DNA of 64,000 nucleotides, taken from positions 116,414,650 to 116,478,649 of the forward strand of contig CM057469.1 in the NCBI GenBank assembly GCA_030035585.1, written 5' to 3'. The notes under the pieces are model-generated. The model was not told the origin of the DNA. It made no database searches and saw only the letters and a program-made list of their open reading frames with translations. The translations under genes were made by a program, and so were the position numbers. Origin of the DNA: Dugong dugon (Eukaryota > Chordata > Mammalia > Sirenia > Dugongidae). Each line of letters opens with the position of its first letter. Within the stretch, counting starts at the first letter, position 1. Positions 22,671-34,699 of this stretch are shown here, one piece after another.

Positions 22671-23737
22671 GTTCGAGTGTGGAGCTGCTTCTCGGTTTGG
22701 GCTACCGTGCTGGTGGGATCCTGGGGCTTTTGTTCATTTGTTTGTTTCTTTTCCTTTTCTTGAGTTGGGAGCCCTTTCTGGCCAGGCTGAGCTGTGTGGC
22801 AGGGAGACTCCCCTTCGGCTTCCACAGACGTGCAGAGGGATCCGTGAGGGCATTTCGTTTTACATTCTTTTTTTTTTCCTGTTTTTTGGGGGGTCTTTCT
22901 TGTTTTTTTTTTTTTTAAAATTTGTTTTGTTTTCTTTTTCCTCATTTTCCCTTTTTGTCTTTCTTCATTGCTCAGTTTCTCGTCTCTCTATATCTTCCTT
23001 CTCTTTCTGTTCCCTGAATACCTGGCGTTGTATACCTCTATGCCTTCTAGCCAGGCTGTACTGCAAGACCTGAGAGCAACTTCCCCAGACCTCATAGCTG
23101 CACCAGTGGGATCCCTGGGAACTTTGTGGTTCTTTAAACTTTCTGATTCTTATTTATTCATTCTTTTCTTTTCTTCCTCCTCCCCTTTCTGTTTTTCTCC
23201 ATTTCATAGTCTCTCATCTCTCCACTCCAAAGGCAAGCTCCCCTAGCATTCTTTTTTGTTTGTTTGTATGTTTTTGGCTCCTGTTCCTCTCTACTCTCTC
23301 CCATATCCATCTTAGCTCCACACATAACAATCTCCCCATTGCATCCTACCTACCGGTACCGTGCGCATGACATCACACCATCAAGCAGCACAGGCACGGC
23401 CTACTGGAACATGTCCTGCACTGATTACTGACCCGCTCTGGTGGCTGTAGTAAGTGCCACAAACAACCCATCCCAGTAACTCCTCTTCAGCTAGACCTGC
23501 CCTGCCATACAATATCTGAGTGACTGACCCTGCCAGTTAAAGAAGGAGGTGAAAAGTATTGTGCCCACAGACGAGCAAACACAAGAACACACAGTCCACC
23601 TGCTCAGACATAGTCAAAAAAATTTTTTTTAAAAAGGGAAGAAACAAACAAATCTACAATCAATAAATGAGAAAAATAACTACTGAATGCCCCAAAGACA
23701 GCAGACAATAACAAAACATTTACAAAAACAGGACAGG

Positions 23738-24735
23738 ATGGTTCCAGTAAGCGTCCAAAATAAAACACCAAATGACTCTCCTCTGGAAGAAAAGTCACTA
23801 GAACTACCTGATAGGGAATTCAAATCTCTAATACTCGGAACTATCCAAGAACTGAGGCAAAAAGCTGACAGACATGAGGAAAAAATACACAAATTCTTAG
23901 AAAATACGGGCAAAAATTAGAAGAATTCAGGAAAATAATGCAGGAACAAAATGCCAAAATAAATTCACAACTAGAAATTATACAAAGACAACAATTAAAA
24001 ATCCAAAAGGTAAAGAACAAGATTTCAGAAATGGATGATGTCATAGAAGGTCTGAGAAGCAGATTTGAAACAATGGAAAACAGGATCAGTGGAATTGAAG
24101 ACAAACACTTAGATATAACTCTGTTTCAGGAAAACTCAGAAAAAAGAACAAGGAAAAATGAAGAGACACTGAGAGTTATGTGGGACACACTCAAAAGCAA
24201 ACATCCGCGAGTGATTAGAATTCCAGAACAGGGGGAGAAAACAGAAAACACAGAGACGATCATAGAGGACCTACTGACAGAAAAAATCCCCTACATCATG
24301 AAAGATGAAAAGCTGGCCATCCAAGGAGCTCCATGAACCCCATTTAGAAGAGACCCTAAAAGAAAATCACCAAGGCATATCATATTCACACTCGCCAAAA
24401 CCAAAGTCAAATGAAGAATCCTGAGAGCAGCTCATGAAAAACAAGAAGTCACATACAGAGGAGAAACAATAAGATTAAGCTCAGATTATTTGGCAGAAAC
24501 CATGCAGGCAAGAAGGCAATGGGATGACATATATAAAATCTTGAAAGAAAAAAATAGCCAGCCAAGAATAATATATCCAGCAAAACTCTCGTTCAAATTT
24601 GATGGTGAAATCAGGTCATTTCCAGATAAACAGAAATTAAGGGAATATGTAAACGTCAAACCAAACTTACAAGAATTATTAAAGGGAGTTCTTCGATCTG
24701 AGGAAAAACCGCTTCAGCTCACAGGCAGAACCTAG
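23738..24735 (+). pseudogene. L1 ORF1 (ORF1p) remnant
   Basis: ORF1p is the L1 RNA-binding chaperone. ATG at 23738 opens a frame beginning MVPVSVQNKT, with heptad-like coiled-coil sequence after it ('LRQKADRHEEKIHKFL'). That frame hits TAG at 23918 and the sequence continues one frame over: coiled coil 'MENRISGIEDKHLDI', then the RRM/C-terminal domain. The C-terminal domain shows 'ARRQWDDIYKILKEKN' and 'PRIIYPAKLSF' near 24508-24600. In-frame stops occur at 24334 and near 24409. The protein would be about 330 residues if unbroken. One frameshift and two stops show it is inactive. Confidence 0.88.
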
Positions 24736-25160
24736 GATGCAGGATCGTACCAGCCAGATACCAATCTAGGAAATGAACTCTCAAGGACGATCCAAAACCA
24801 AAAGAAATACGACAGGGAATCAGAGAAGTTAATCACTAAATGACAACAACATCAAAACAATAAAAGAGGGAATAAATGGCATAGGTATAGAATCTTCTAA
24901 TGGAGAGGAAGGCAAGGCGATACCAAGTAATGGTAGACTGCTTCAAACTTACAAAGATAAGGGTAAAATTTATGGTAACCACAAAGAAAGTTAACAAACA
25001 TACTCATTAAAAAAAGAGGAAAAACATAAAGTCTCAGGAAAAAAAACCTACAAAAACAAAAGAAATGAAAAAAAAAAAATCCACAAACAAAAGTAACTCT
25101 GCACCAGAGAGTAAGAAAAACAAAGAAAACATCAGCACCACAAAAAAAAAGCACTGCAAA

Positions 25161-28100
25161 ATGACAGCAACAAACCCACATCTATCAGTAATTACACTGA
25201 ATGTAAATGGACTCAATGTACCCATAAAGAGACAGAGAGTGACAGAATGGATAAGAAAGTAGGATCCATCAAATATGCTGTCTACAGGAGACACACCTTA
25301 GAAACAAAGATGTGAATTTATTAAAAGTCAAAGGTTGGAAAAAAATATGTCAAGCTAACAACTACCAAAAAACAACAGGAGTGGCAATTCTAATCTCAGA
25401 TAAAATAGACTTTAAAACAAAATCTACCATAAAAGACAAAGAAGGACACTATATAATGATTAAGGGGACGATCCATCATGAAGACATAACCATAATAAAC
25501 ATCTATGCACCCAATGACAAGGCTCTAAAATACTTAAAACAAACTCTAACAACACTGAAAAGAGAAATTGACAGTTCCACAATGATAGTAGGAGACTTCA
25601 ACACACCACTCTCAGTAAAGGACAGAAAAACTAAGAAGAAACTCAGCAAAGATACAGAACAAAAATGGCACAATCAGCCAACTTGACCTCATAGACATAT
25701 ATAGAACACTCCATCCAACCGCTGCAAAGTACACATTCTTTTCCAATGCACATGGAACGCTCTCCAGAACAGACCACATCTTAGGCCACAGAGCAATCCT
25801 CAACAAGATCCAAAACGTTGAGATAATTCAAAGAATCTTCTCTGACCACAATGCCATCAAGGTAGAAATTAACAACCGAAAGAGCAAGGAAAAAAAATTA
25901 ACTACATGGAAACTGAATAATACCCTGCTTACACATCACTGAGCAATAGAAGTAATCAGAGATGGAATCAAAAAATTCCTATAATCAAATGAGAATGAAA
26001 ACACATCATACCAAAACCTTTGGGACACAGCAAAGGCAGTCCTCAGAGGACAATTTATAGCAATAGATGCACATATCAAAAAAGAAGAAAGGGAAAAAAT
26101 CAAAACATTAACTACAGAACTCAAACAAATAGAAAGAGAACAGCAAAAAAAGCCCACAACCACCAGAAGAAAGGAACTAGTAAAGATCAGAGCAGAAATA
26201 AATGAAATAGAGAACAGAAAAACAATAGAAAGAATCAACAAAACCAAAAGCTGGTTCTTTGAAAAAATCAACAAAATTGACAAACCACTGGCCAGACTGA
26301 CAAAAGAAAAACAGGACAGGACACAAATAACTCAAATAAGAAATGAAATGGGGGATATCACAACAGACCCAACTGAAATAAAAAGGATTATAACAGAATA
26401 TTATGAAAAACTATACTCCAACAAATTTGAAAACCTAGAGGAAATGGATGCATTTCTAGAAACACACGGCCTACCCAAACTACAACAAAGTGGTGTTGAA
26501 AATCTGAACAGACCCATAACAAGAGAAGATATTGAAAAGGTAATAAAAAAACTCCCAACCAAAAAAAGCCCTGGCCCAGATGGTTTCACTGGAGAATTCC
26601 ACAAAACATTTACAGAAGAGCTTGTACCAGTACTACTCAAGCTATTTCAGAGCATGGAAGAGGAAGCAACACTTCCAAATTCATTCTATGAAGCCCGCAT
26701 AACGCTGATACCAAAACCAGGAAAAGATGTCACAAAAAAAGAAAATTACAGACCAATATCTCTCATGAATATAGATGCAAAAATTGTGAACAAAATTCTA
26801 GCCAATAGAATCAGCATCATATAAAAAAAAAAAATACACCAAGACCAAGTAGGATTCATACCAGGTATGCAAGGATGGTTCAACCTTAGAAAATCAATCA
26901 ATGTAATCCACCACATAAATACAAGGAAAGAAAAGAATCACATTATCATCTCAATTGACACAGAAAAGGCATTCAACAAGGTCCAACACCTATTCCTGAT
27001 AAAAACTCTCAATAAAATAGGTATAGAAGGGAAATTCCTCAACATAATAAAGGACATGTATGCAAAACCAATGGCCAGCATTATTCTTAAGGAAAAGAGG
27101 CTGAAAACATTCCCTTTGAGAATAGGAACAAGACAAGGATGCCCTTTATCTCCACTCCTATTTAACACTGTGCTGGAAATCCTAGTTCAAGCAATAAGGT
27201 AAGAAAAAGAAATAAAGGGCATTCAAATTGCTAATGAAGAAGTTAAACTGTACCTGTTTGCAGATGATATGAAACTATATGTAGAAAACCCTGAAGACTC
27301 CATGAGAAAACTACTGGAACTAATGGAAAGATTCAGCAGAGTAGCAGGATACAAGATAAACATTCAAAAATCAGTTGGATTCCTATACACCAATAAGGGG
27401 AACGGTGAAAAGGAAATCAGGAAATCAATACCATTTTCAATAGCCCCTAAAGACATAAAATACTTAGGAATAAATCTGACCAGGGATGTAAAAGACCTAT
27501 ACAAAGAAAACTACAAAACACTGTTGCAAGAAACCCAAAGGGATCTACATAAATGGAAAAACATACCATGCTCATGGATAGGCAGACTCAACATTGTGAA
27601 AATGACAATTCTACCCAAAACAATTTACAAATACAATGCAATCCCAATCCAAATACCAACAACATTCTTCAAAGAGATGGAAAAACTAATCATTAACTTT
27701 ATATGGAAAGGGAAGAAGCCCCGAATAAGTAAAGCACTACTGAAGAAGAAGAATAAAGTTGGAGGACTCACACAACCTGACTTCAGAACCTACTATACAG
27801 CTACAATAGTCAAAACAGCCTGGTACTGGTACAATGAAAGATACATTGACCAATGGAACAGAATTGAGAACCCAGATGTAAATCCATCCACCTACGGTCA
27901 CCTGATCTTCAACAAGGGCCCAAAGTCCATCAAATGGGGAAAAGACAGTCTTTTTAACAAATGGTGCTGGTAAATCGGGATATCCATCTGCAAAAAAATG
28001 AAACAGGACCCATACCTCACGCCGTATACAAAAACTACTTCAAAATGGATCAAATCCCTGAATATAAAGCCTAAAATTATAAAGTTCATAGAAGAAAAAA

Positions 28101-28983
28101 TAGGACCAACATTTCAGGCCTTAATACATGGCATTAACAGGATACAAACCATAACCATCTATGCAGAAACCCCAGCAGATAAGCTAGATAACTGGGATCT
28201 TCTAAAAATCAAACACCTATGCTCTTCAAAAGACTTCACCAAAAGAGTAAAAAGAGAACCTACAGACTGGAAAAAAATTTTCGGACAGTACAAGTCAGAC
28301 AAAGGTCTAATCTCCATAATCTACAAGAGAATCCAACACCTCTACAACCAAAAGACAAATAATCCTATTAAAAAATGAGCAAAGGAAATGAACAGACACT
28401 TCACCAAAGAAGACATTCAAACGGCCAACAGACACATGAGGAAATGCTTGCGATCACTAGCCACTAGAGAAATGCAAATTAAAACCACGATGAGATACCA
28501 TCTCACCCCGGCATTACTGGCACAAATCAAAAACGCTCAAAACAACAATGTTGGGGGGCTGCGGGGAGATCGGAACACTTATGCACTGCTGGTCGAAATG
28601 CAAAATGATACAACCATTTTGGAAAATGGTATGGCATTTCCTCAGAAAGCTAGAAATAGACATACCATTTGATCCAGCAATCCCACTCCTAGGAATATAT
28701 CCTAGAGAAATAAGAGTCGTCACTCGAATAGACATATGCACACCTATGTTCATGGCAGCATTGTTCACAATAGCAAAAAGATGGAAAAAACCTAAATGCC
28801 CATCAACAGATGAATGGATAAACAAACTATGGTACATACACACAATGGAGTACTATGCAACGAGAAAGAACAACAATGAATCTGTGAAGCATCTCATAAC
28901 ATGGATGAAACTGGAGGACATTATGCTGAGTGAAATAAGTCAATCACAAAAGGACAAATATTGTATGAGACCTCTATTGTAAA
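25161..28983 (+). pseudogene. L1 ORF2 (endonuclease-reverse transcriptase) remnant
   Basis: ORF2p nicks DNA and reverse transcribes L1 RNA. The start at 25161 reads MTATNPHLSVITLNVNGLN, the usual L1 endonuclease beginning. Frameshifts near 25270 and 25675 break the endonuclease domain, which still shows 'IVGDFNTPLS'. From 26348 to 28547 one frame covers the RT and is interrupted only by in-frame stops at 26822, 27200, 27971 and 28376. At 27200 and 28376 a Gln or Trp codon appears changed by a transition. RT motifs are seen: 'KKSPGPDGF' (about 26564), '[12 protein letters not shown]' (about 27131) and catalytic 'LFADDMKLY' (about 27256). A further frameshift near 28545 precedes the Cys-rich C-terminus '[13 protein letters not shown]'. 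Confidence 0.9.
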
Positions 28984-29796
28984 AACCCATGAAAAGGTTC
29001 ACACAAAAAATGTAACAATCTTTGTTGGTTACCAGGGATAGGGGGTGGAATATTACATAGACAATAGATAAGTGGTATCTTGGATGAAGGGTGAGACAGT
29101 ACACAACACAGGAGAAACTAGCACAACTTGTACAAGGAAAGGTCACGGAAGCCCCATAGACACATCCAAACTCCCTGAGGGACTGAATTGCTGGGCGGAG
29201 GGCTGTGGGGACCATGGTCTCAGGGAACATCTAGCTCAATTGGCATGACACAGCTTATAAAGACAATGCTCTACATTCTACCTTGGTGAGTAGTGTCTGG
29301 GGTCTTAAAAGCCTGTGAGCGGCCATCTAAGATACTCCACTGGTCTCAGCCCTTCGGGAGCAAGGGAGAATGAAGAGAACAGGATACAAGGAAAAGATTA
29401 GTCCAAAGGACTAATTGTCCACAGCTACCAAGGCCTCCACCGGACTGAGTCCAGTACAGCTAGATGGTGCCTGGCTACCACCACTGACTTCTCTGACCAG
29501 GATCACAACAGAGGGTTCTGGACAGAGCTGGAGAAGGATGTAGAGCATAATTCTAACCCACAAAAAAAGACCAGATTTACTGGCCTAAAGGAGACTGGAG
29601 AAACCTCGAGAGTTTGGTCCCCAGACACCCTTTTAGCCCAGTGGTGAAGTTACCTCCGAGGTTCACCATTCAGCCTGGGAGTGGACAGCCCCATAAAACC
29701 AAACGAGACTAACGAGGTACAGGAGTCCAGTGACAAGGGCAAGAAGGCAGAAGGGGACAGGGAAGCTGGTGATAGGGAACCCAAGGTTGAGTAAGG

Positions 29797-30135
29797 ATAT
29801 TGTTGATGTGTTGTGAGATCGTTAACCATTGTCATAGGGCAACATTTGTAGTAACTGTTAAATGAGAAACTATTTTGTTCTGTAAGCCTTCATCTTAAGT
29901 GAGAATAACAGCACAATTCGAAGAGCGTAGTCACTGTCACTGAACTGTGCATGCAGAAATTTTTGAAAGGGTATATCTTTGGCTATGTGTATTTTCACCA
30001 AAAAAAAAAAAAAAGTTTGAGAAGTTAGAGCGTTGATATGTTGTGCATTTATTAACCAATGTCATAAAACAACATGTGTACTTCTGTTTAAAGAGAAACT
30101 ATTTGTTCTGTAAGCTTCACCTGAAGTACAATAAA
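29797..30135 (+). repeat. Duplicated block inside the L1 3' UTR
   Basis: Two related ~105-bp segments occur at about 29797-29905 and 30032-30135. Both carry 'gttgat.tgttgtg', then 'ttaacca.tgtcat', then 'gagaaacta' and 'tgttctgtaagc'. They are separated by a 14-A run (30001-30014). The arrangement suggests that the 3' UTR acquired a second 3'-end-like module after an internal poly(A). Confidence 0.65.
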
Positions 30136-30157
30136 AAATAAATTAATTAATTAAAAA

Positions 30158-30355
30158 GCAGTTGCCATCGAGTCATTCCAAATCAAGCTCATGTGTGTCA
30201 GAGTAGAACTGCACTCCATAGGGTTTTCCATTGCTGTTTTTTTTTTTTAAAGTACATTGCCAGGCCTTTCTTCTGAGGCATTTCTGAGTGCACTTGAACC
30301 TCCAACTTTTCAGTTAGCTGAGCACCTTAGCTGTTGACACCACCCAGAGACTCCA
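30158..30355 (-). mobile_element. AfroSINE, reverse strand
   Basis: From 'gttgccatcgagtcattcc' (SINE 3' end) to the tRNA-like head 'gacaccacccagagactcc'. A T-run (30238-30249) sits in the middle. It touches the 3' end of the full-length L1; the L1 flanking duplication overlaps its first bases. Confidence 0.88.
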
Positions 30356-31721
30356 TTCTAGATATTATCATATTCTACTTCTTCCTTCTTCCATGTTTAG
30401 CATGACATGTTGCTATAGTTTATATCATCTCTTTGCTGGGAGTCAGTGATGACGGTTGTGCCAAAACCAAGAATTGCCGACCTAAATAGTGGCGGTCCAC
30501 GTAAATGACATGTAATTCAATGGCTGTGGTAGAGTTTAACAAAATGGGATCTGTTTCCAAAGCAGAGAGGAGACAATGATGAAGAAAACTTGAGCAAGTT
30601 CCTGGGAAACATAATAACCATCTGTTCTGTCAGGAATATTCGGAGCCTCGTCCCCAAGTCAACACACAGCCTGCAGATGCCACTGTCACTTCCACATTAT
30701 GGACAATATTTTTCAGGGTAAAAGAAATTCAACCTAACAGCTGTCATATCTTTTAACATTCCATCCTCTTACAGATGAAGGAAGCCACAACCAGCCAAGT
30801 TAAGAAATGACTACGGATGTTCTGACTTAAATCAATGAAGGTATTCTTTCCACTTCTGCAAATCTTAAGTGTTAATATAACAGCAGTTTTGAAATGTTTA
30901 CATGATGTACTTGCTGCTAGTCCATGCCAAATCTTTACTAGACTGCACCAAGAAGACAAAAGTAAAGAATCTGGTGAACCTTTTATAAACGTAAATTTAT
31001 TCAATTTAATTTTTCCCTGTTATTTTGTTCTTCATGTATTTGGGAGTATCAGAATGTTCTTTGTTTATGAATGATGATAAGACTAGATGATAAGCTTGTT
31101 TTACTTTGTATTTTATTGTTGTTAATAAAATACCGAATTAACAGCCCTGTTATAGCCTCCCATACCTAGTCCATGCAATTCAAAATCTTGACAGCTACTG
31201 CTATAATTCATGGGCACCCAAAATATTAGATAATGCTTGTAATGGCACATGTGTGACACAGAAGAGTATTTAAGAAATGGACCAGTTTTCTGGGTGATGG
31301 TAACAGCTAACATCTTATGAGTTACTATGCTCCCATATGTGAACAAGGGGATGGAAGATGAATTGGCAATGAATTTTATTGAAGGAGAAAGGAAACTGTG
31401 ATATTTGTCAAATGTGTGTAAATCAACAAAGCATTGCCACTTGCATATTTTGTATAAGACAACACACAAATAGCCACATCTATTTGGCAAATCAAGAAAT
31501 CTAAAAGTGCCTGCTAATTGTACAGCTGCCTTCTGAGCAAAGTTACTACTTGTGGATTCTTATTTAAGGAACCCTATTTTGTACCACAATATACTACCAT
31601 TGTGGTAACAGCTTACTAAAGGTTGGGGTGAAGTGCCTGAGTTTTTACGGTGATGAGGTGACTTGGTATGAGATTTCTGCCTGAAACTGAAACTCTGTAT
31701 TTGATAGTGTCTAACCAACAC
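30356..31721. other. Unassigned, no gene seen
   Basis: About 1.37 kb with no recognised repeat. Open frames at 30753-31004 (minus), 30835-31074 (plus) and 31122-31490 (minus) lack recognisable motifs and overlap each other. It may be unique sequence. Confidence 0.3.
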
Positions 31722-31893
31722 AAAAGGAGTCCTGATAGCACAGTGGTTAAAGTGCTCGGCTGCTAACCAATATGTTGGTGGTTTGAACCCACCAGCCACT
31801 CTGCAGGAGAAAGATGTGGCAGTCTGCTTCTATAAAGATTTACAGCCTATAGGGTCACTGTGAGTCAGAATTGACTCGACGACAGTGGGTTTA
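31722..31893 (+). mobile_element. AfroSINE, forward strand
   Basis: A clear copy: tRNA-like head 'aggagtcctgatagcacagt', B-box-like 'ggtttgaaccc', the body 'gcaggagaaagatgtggcag' and the end 'gtgagtcagaattgactcga'. Confidence 0.92.
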
Positions 31894-32907
31894 TCAAGGC
31901 AAAGATATTTTCTCTTTGGCAATTTGAACACACAATACATTGAGAAGAAGTAGTAAGAGTAAGAAAAAAAGTATAGGTATAAATTCATCCATCCATTTAT
32001 TCATTCTGCAAACATTCATTGTAGGTACCAGAAGCCATGACAAAGGAAAGAGGGAGTGATAAGAGTAAGGAATAGAGATGCCTACTTCATGAGAGATGAG
32101 CACTGGTCATGTGAAAAGGGCTCCACATTGAAAATCCAGTAAGTATCCATCATAGTCTTCCCAAATTTCTATCTTTTTAAAATCCAACATCCTATTCTTT
32201 AAAAAGTGAAAGAACTTAGGAGAAGTGAAAGACATGGTAAAAGTAAAATTTTACTCTGAAAGAATTCACATTTGGATATTGAAAGTAATGGTAGGATTAG
32301 AGTCTTTATATATGGTATTATGGCCAAAGGACCCAGAAATGTCTGAATCCTTCCCTGAACTCCACCTGTTCATAAGCTCTGCAATAGAAGTATCAGTGGC
32401 AAACAATACCATAACATCTTATTTCATGTTTTTGTTTTTATTCTAAGATGTATTTTTAAGTTTCTGAATTTGAGATGCGATGTATAATTTATGTTGAAAG
32501 AAATTTGACAGAAAGATTTCAACTTAATAATCATGGCTGTACTGTGTAAACTTAACCATATGTAGAATTTTTCTCTTCAATCCCATTGAGTCATACACAT
32601 TTGTAGCACATTTTTAACTTTTTATGCATTCTTAATTGTCACTTACAAGGTATTCAAAAGATTACACTAAAAAGTTCATGATTTTGAAGACAGATGCATG
32701 TTACCCATCAGATAACTAAAGCAGCATGAACTGCTAAACATCTCGGATTATATCACAGAATTTTCAAAACTAAGACAGGTTATTGTGACTTGTCCATGGT
32801 TGATATAAATCCATTACTCAATTATAGAATTTTTATCTATCTAAACCTTCAGCTAAATAACAAGAGATGGGTAACTTAATCTGGAATAAACACACAAACC
32901 AAGTTTG
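31894..32907. other. Unassigned, no gene seen
   Basis: AT-rich sequence. A short stretch at about 31985-32030 ('catccatttattcattctgc') looks like a decayed L2/MIR end. Nothing else was recognised. Confidence 0.25.
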
Positions 32908-32918
32908 ATCAAATATTA

Positions 32919-34688
32919 TCCTCAAATAAATTGGTGTCAAGTGCTTTATCTTCAATCTCACTAACTGTGACTTCCATTGCCTCAGTTCTGCTCCTATGAC
33001 TTTCTACTGAGTTGTCTAATTCTGAAATTTTATTGTTAATCTCTGGATTTCTGATTGCTGTCTCTCTATGGACTCTTGCAGCCTGTTAAATTTGTCATTA
33101 TGCTCTTCTCTAATCTTCTTAAGTTCCTCTATTGCTTGGTCTGCATTTTGCTTAATTTCCTTCCAATCTCTTCAAGAGTTCTGTGTATTAATCTTTTGTA
33201 TTCTGCCTCCAGTAATTCCAGGAAATTCTCTTCCTCCAGAAAATTTCTTTATTCTTTATTTTGGGAGCTTGTTGAAGCCATCATGGTCTGCCTCTTTATG
33301 TGGTTTGATATTGACTATTGTCTCCAAGTCATCAATAAGTTATTATATTTATTTATTTTATGTTTGCTTACTGTGTCCTAGCTTCTTGTTTTGATATGCC
33401 CAAATAGGCTGCTTGGGTGAGCTAGCCTGATCACTGGAGCCTCTGAAACTCCAACATCCTGCCACCAGGTGACCAGAGCTGCCACTAAGCATGTGAGTCC
33501 AGGAGTCCACCCACTCCTCCTGTATAGATTCAGCTCAGGTGTCTGGGTAGTCAGCCACCAAGTGTGTGGTGGAGGCTCTCACCTACAGTACTAGATAGTC
33601 ATGAGTGATTGGTGTAGGCACAAGCATCTGGCTGCAGCAGGGGGTCAGGTGCTGAGCAAGGCAGGGGGCCGACAGCTGCCCCCAATTGTCTGGGAGGAAA
33701 GTGTGTCCTTGTTCCCTAGAGCATGTAGGTGGGTGGGTTTTGCAGCCAGACTATGAGCACCCAATGCTGTTAGCTGTAAGGATTGGGGTGCATCTCTTAT
33801 TCTTGGGCCCCGGTCGTAGGTGACTAGGTGGCATGGGTGGAGCCACCAGTCCTCAGGCCCCTGATGTGGTAGGTGAAGACCCTGCTTAATGGGCAGAGCA
33901 GTGTCAGATGTCATGAACCTACCACTTCACAGCTGAAACAGTTGTAGACTTCAGGTATATACCCTGTTGTACTGTGGTAAGGAGGGCCTATGCTGTTGAA
34001 ATGGGCCCACACAAGTCTCTGCAGGGGGAAAGGCACTCAAAGTCTGTGGACCCCTTATGCCTGTGTCTAGGTAAAGGAGCTGTGCCTACCCTGATTTCCT
34101 GGCTTAGGGGAGCCAGCAGATTATTTTTTCCCGTTTGTTAATTTGTTCCCTCTCCAAGGTCAGGAGAATGGCTCAGGGCACATGACGGGTCCTACTTCTG
34201 GCCCAGGGGACTCAGCAATCGCTGAAGCTGTCCCAGACCCAGTGCAGATCAGGGAATGGAGAGGTAAATGGGAGAGAGGTTTTTCCCAAAGCGGGGTGTT
34301 TTTGATCCACGTTGTAGGCCAGATGCAAGTACTTACCATTAGCTGATTAAGGGCTGCTTCTCACTGGTTCTGGATGGCCGAGTAGACTGCCACTGGGTCT
34401 CTCCGGATGTGTAAAATGCCTCCTGAGGCTTGCCTCACCACGCACCATAAGCTGATCCAGCCTGAAGGGCTCCAGCTCCCACTGGGTCCAGTCTGGCAAC
34501 TCCTTGCTGTTTCCAAACCATCTCTCCCTCTCTCTGCCACTCAGTCCAATTCCTCAGCTTAGGCTTTGATGTTCTGGCCTCCTAGATTGCCATATATAAT
34601 CAATTCAGTAGTTTTTCAGGTCTTTGTTGTAAGAGGGACCACCAGAAGAGTCTCACTACTCAGCCATCTTGGCCTCACCTCCCAGATA
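32919..34688 (-). mobile_element. 3'-truncated L1: 5' UTR and ORF1 coiled coil only
   Basis: On the minus strand it starts with an intact-looking L1 5' end near 34684 ('gaggccaagatggctgagta') and passes through the 5' UTR. ORF1 starts at about 33284 (Met-Met-Ala-Ser-Thr) and encodes broken coiled-coil sequence. It ends after 'SEIEDKALDTNLFEDN' at 32919. That is the junction between coiled coil and RRM, aligning with 'GIEDKHLDITLFQEN' of the full-length L1. There is no ORF2, 3' UTR or poly(A). Exact 11-bp copies of 'atcaaatatta' flank it (32908-32918 and 34689-34699), so it inserted as a unit. Confidence 0.82.
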
Positions 34689-34699
34689 ATCAAATATTA

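Larger units (their letters stand above)
21797..30152 (+). mobile_element. Full-length L1 (LINE-1), ~8.35 kb
   Basis: A complete L1: 5' UTR from 21797, ORF1 from 23738, ORF2 from 25161 to 28983, a ~1.17-kb 3' UTR and an A-rich tail at about 30130-30152. The flanks show a near-identical duplication: 'aaaaagcagctg' (about 21785-21796) and 'aaaaagcagttg' (30153-30164). The right-hand copy is also the 3' end of a reverse AfroSINE, so the L1 apparently inserted at a SINE tail. Both ORFs are broken by frameshifts and stops, so the element is dead, although the catalytic RT box is intact. It is the longest uninterrupted repeat in the window. Confidence 0.93.

Noticed and set aside
22580..23073. Overlapping long frames on both strands in the L1 5' UTR
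   Set aside because: Low-complexity pyrimidine-rich sequence gives Phe/Leu- or Lys/Glu-rich frames; no domain, and they shift between copies.
23687..23920. Open frame before ORF1 of the L1
   Set aside because: The part upstream of 23738 is 5' UTR in frame by chance; the ORF1 start that fits related copies is at 23738.
31730..31800. tRNA-like sequence
   Set aside because: It is the tRNA-derived head of an AfroSINE, not a tRNA gene; the acceptor and anticodon arms cannot be formed convincingly.
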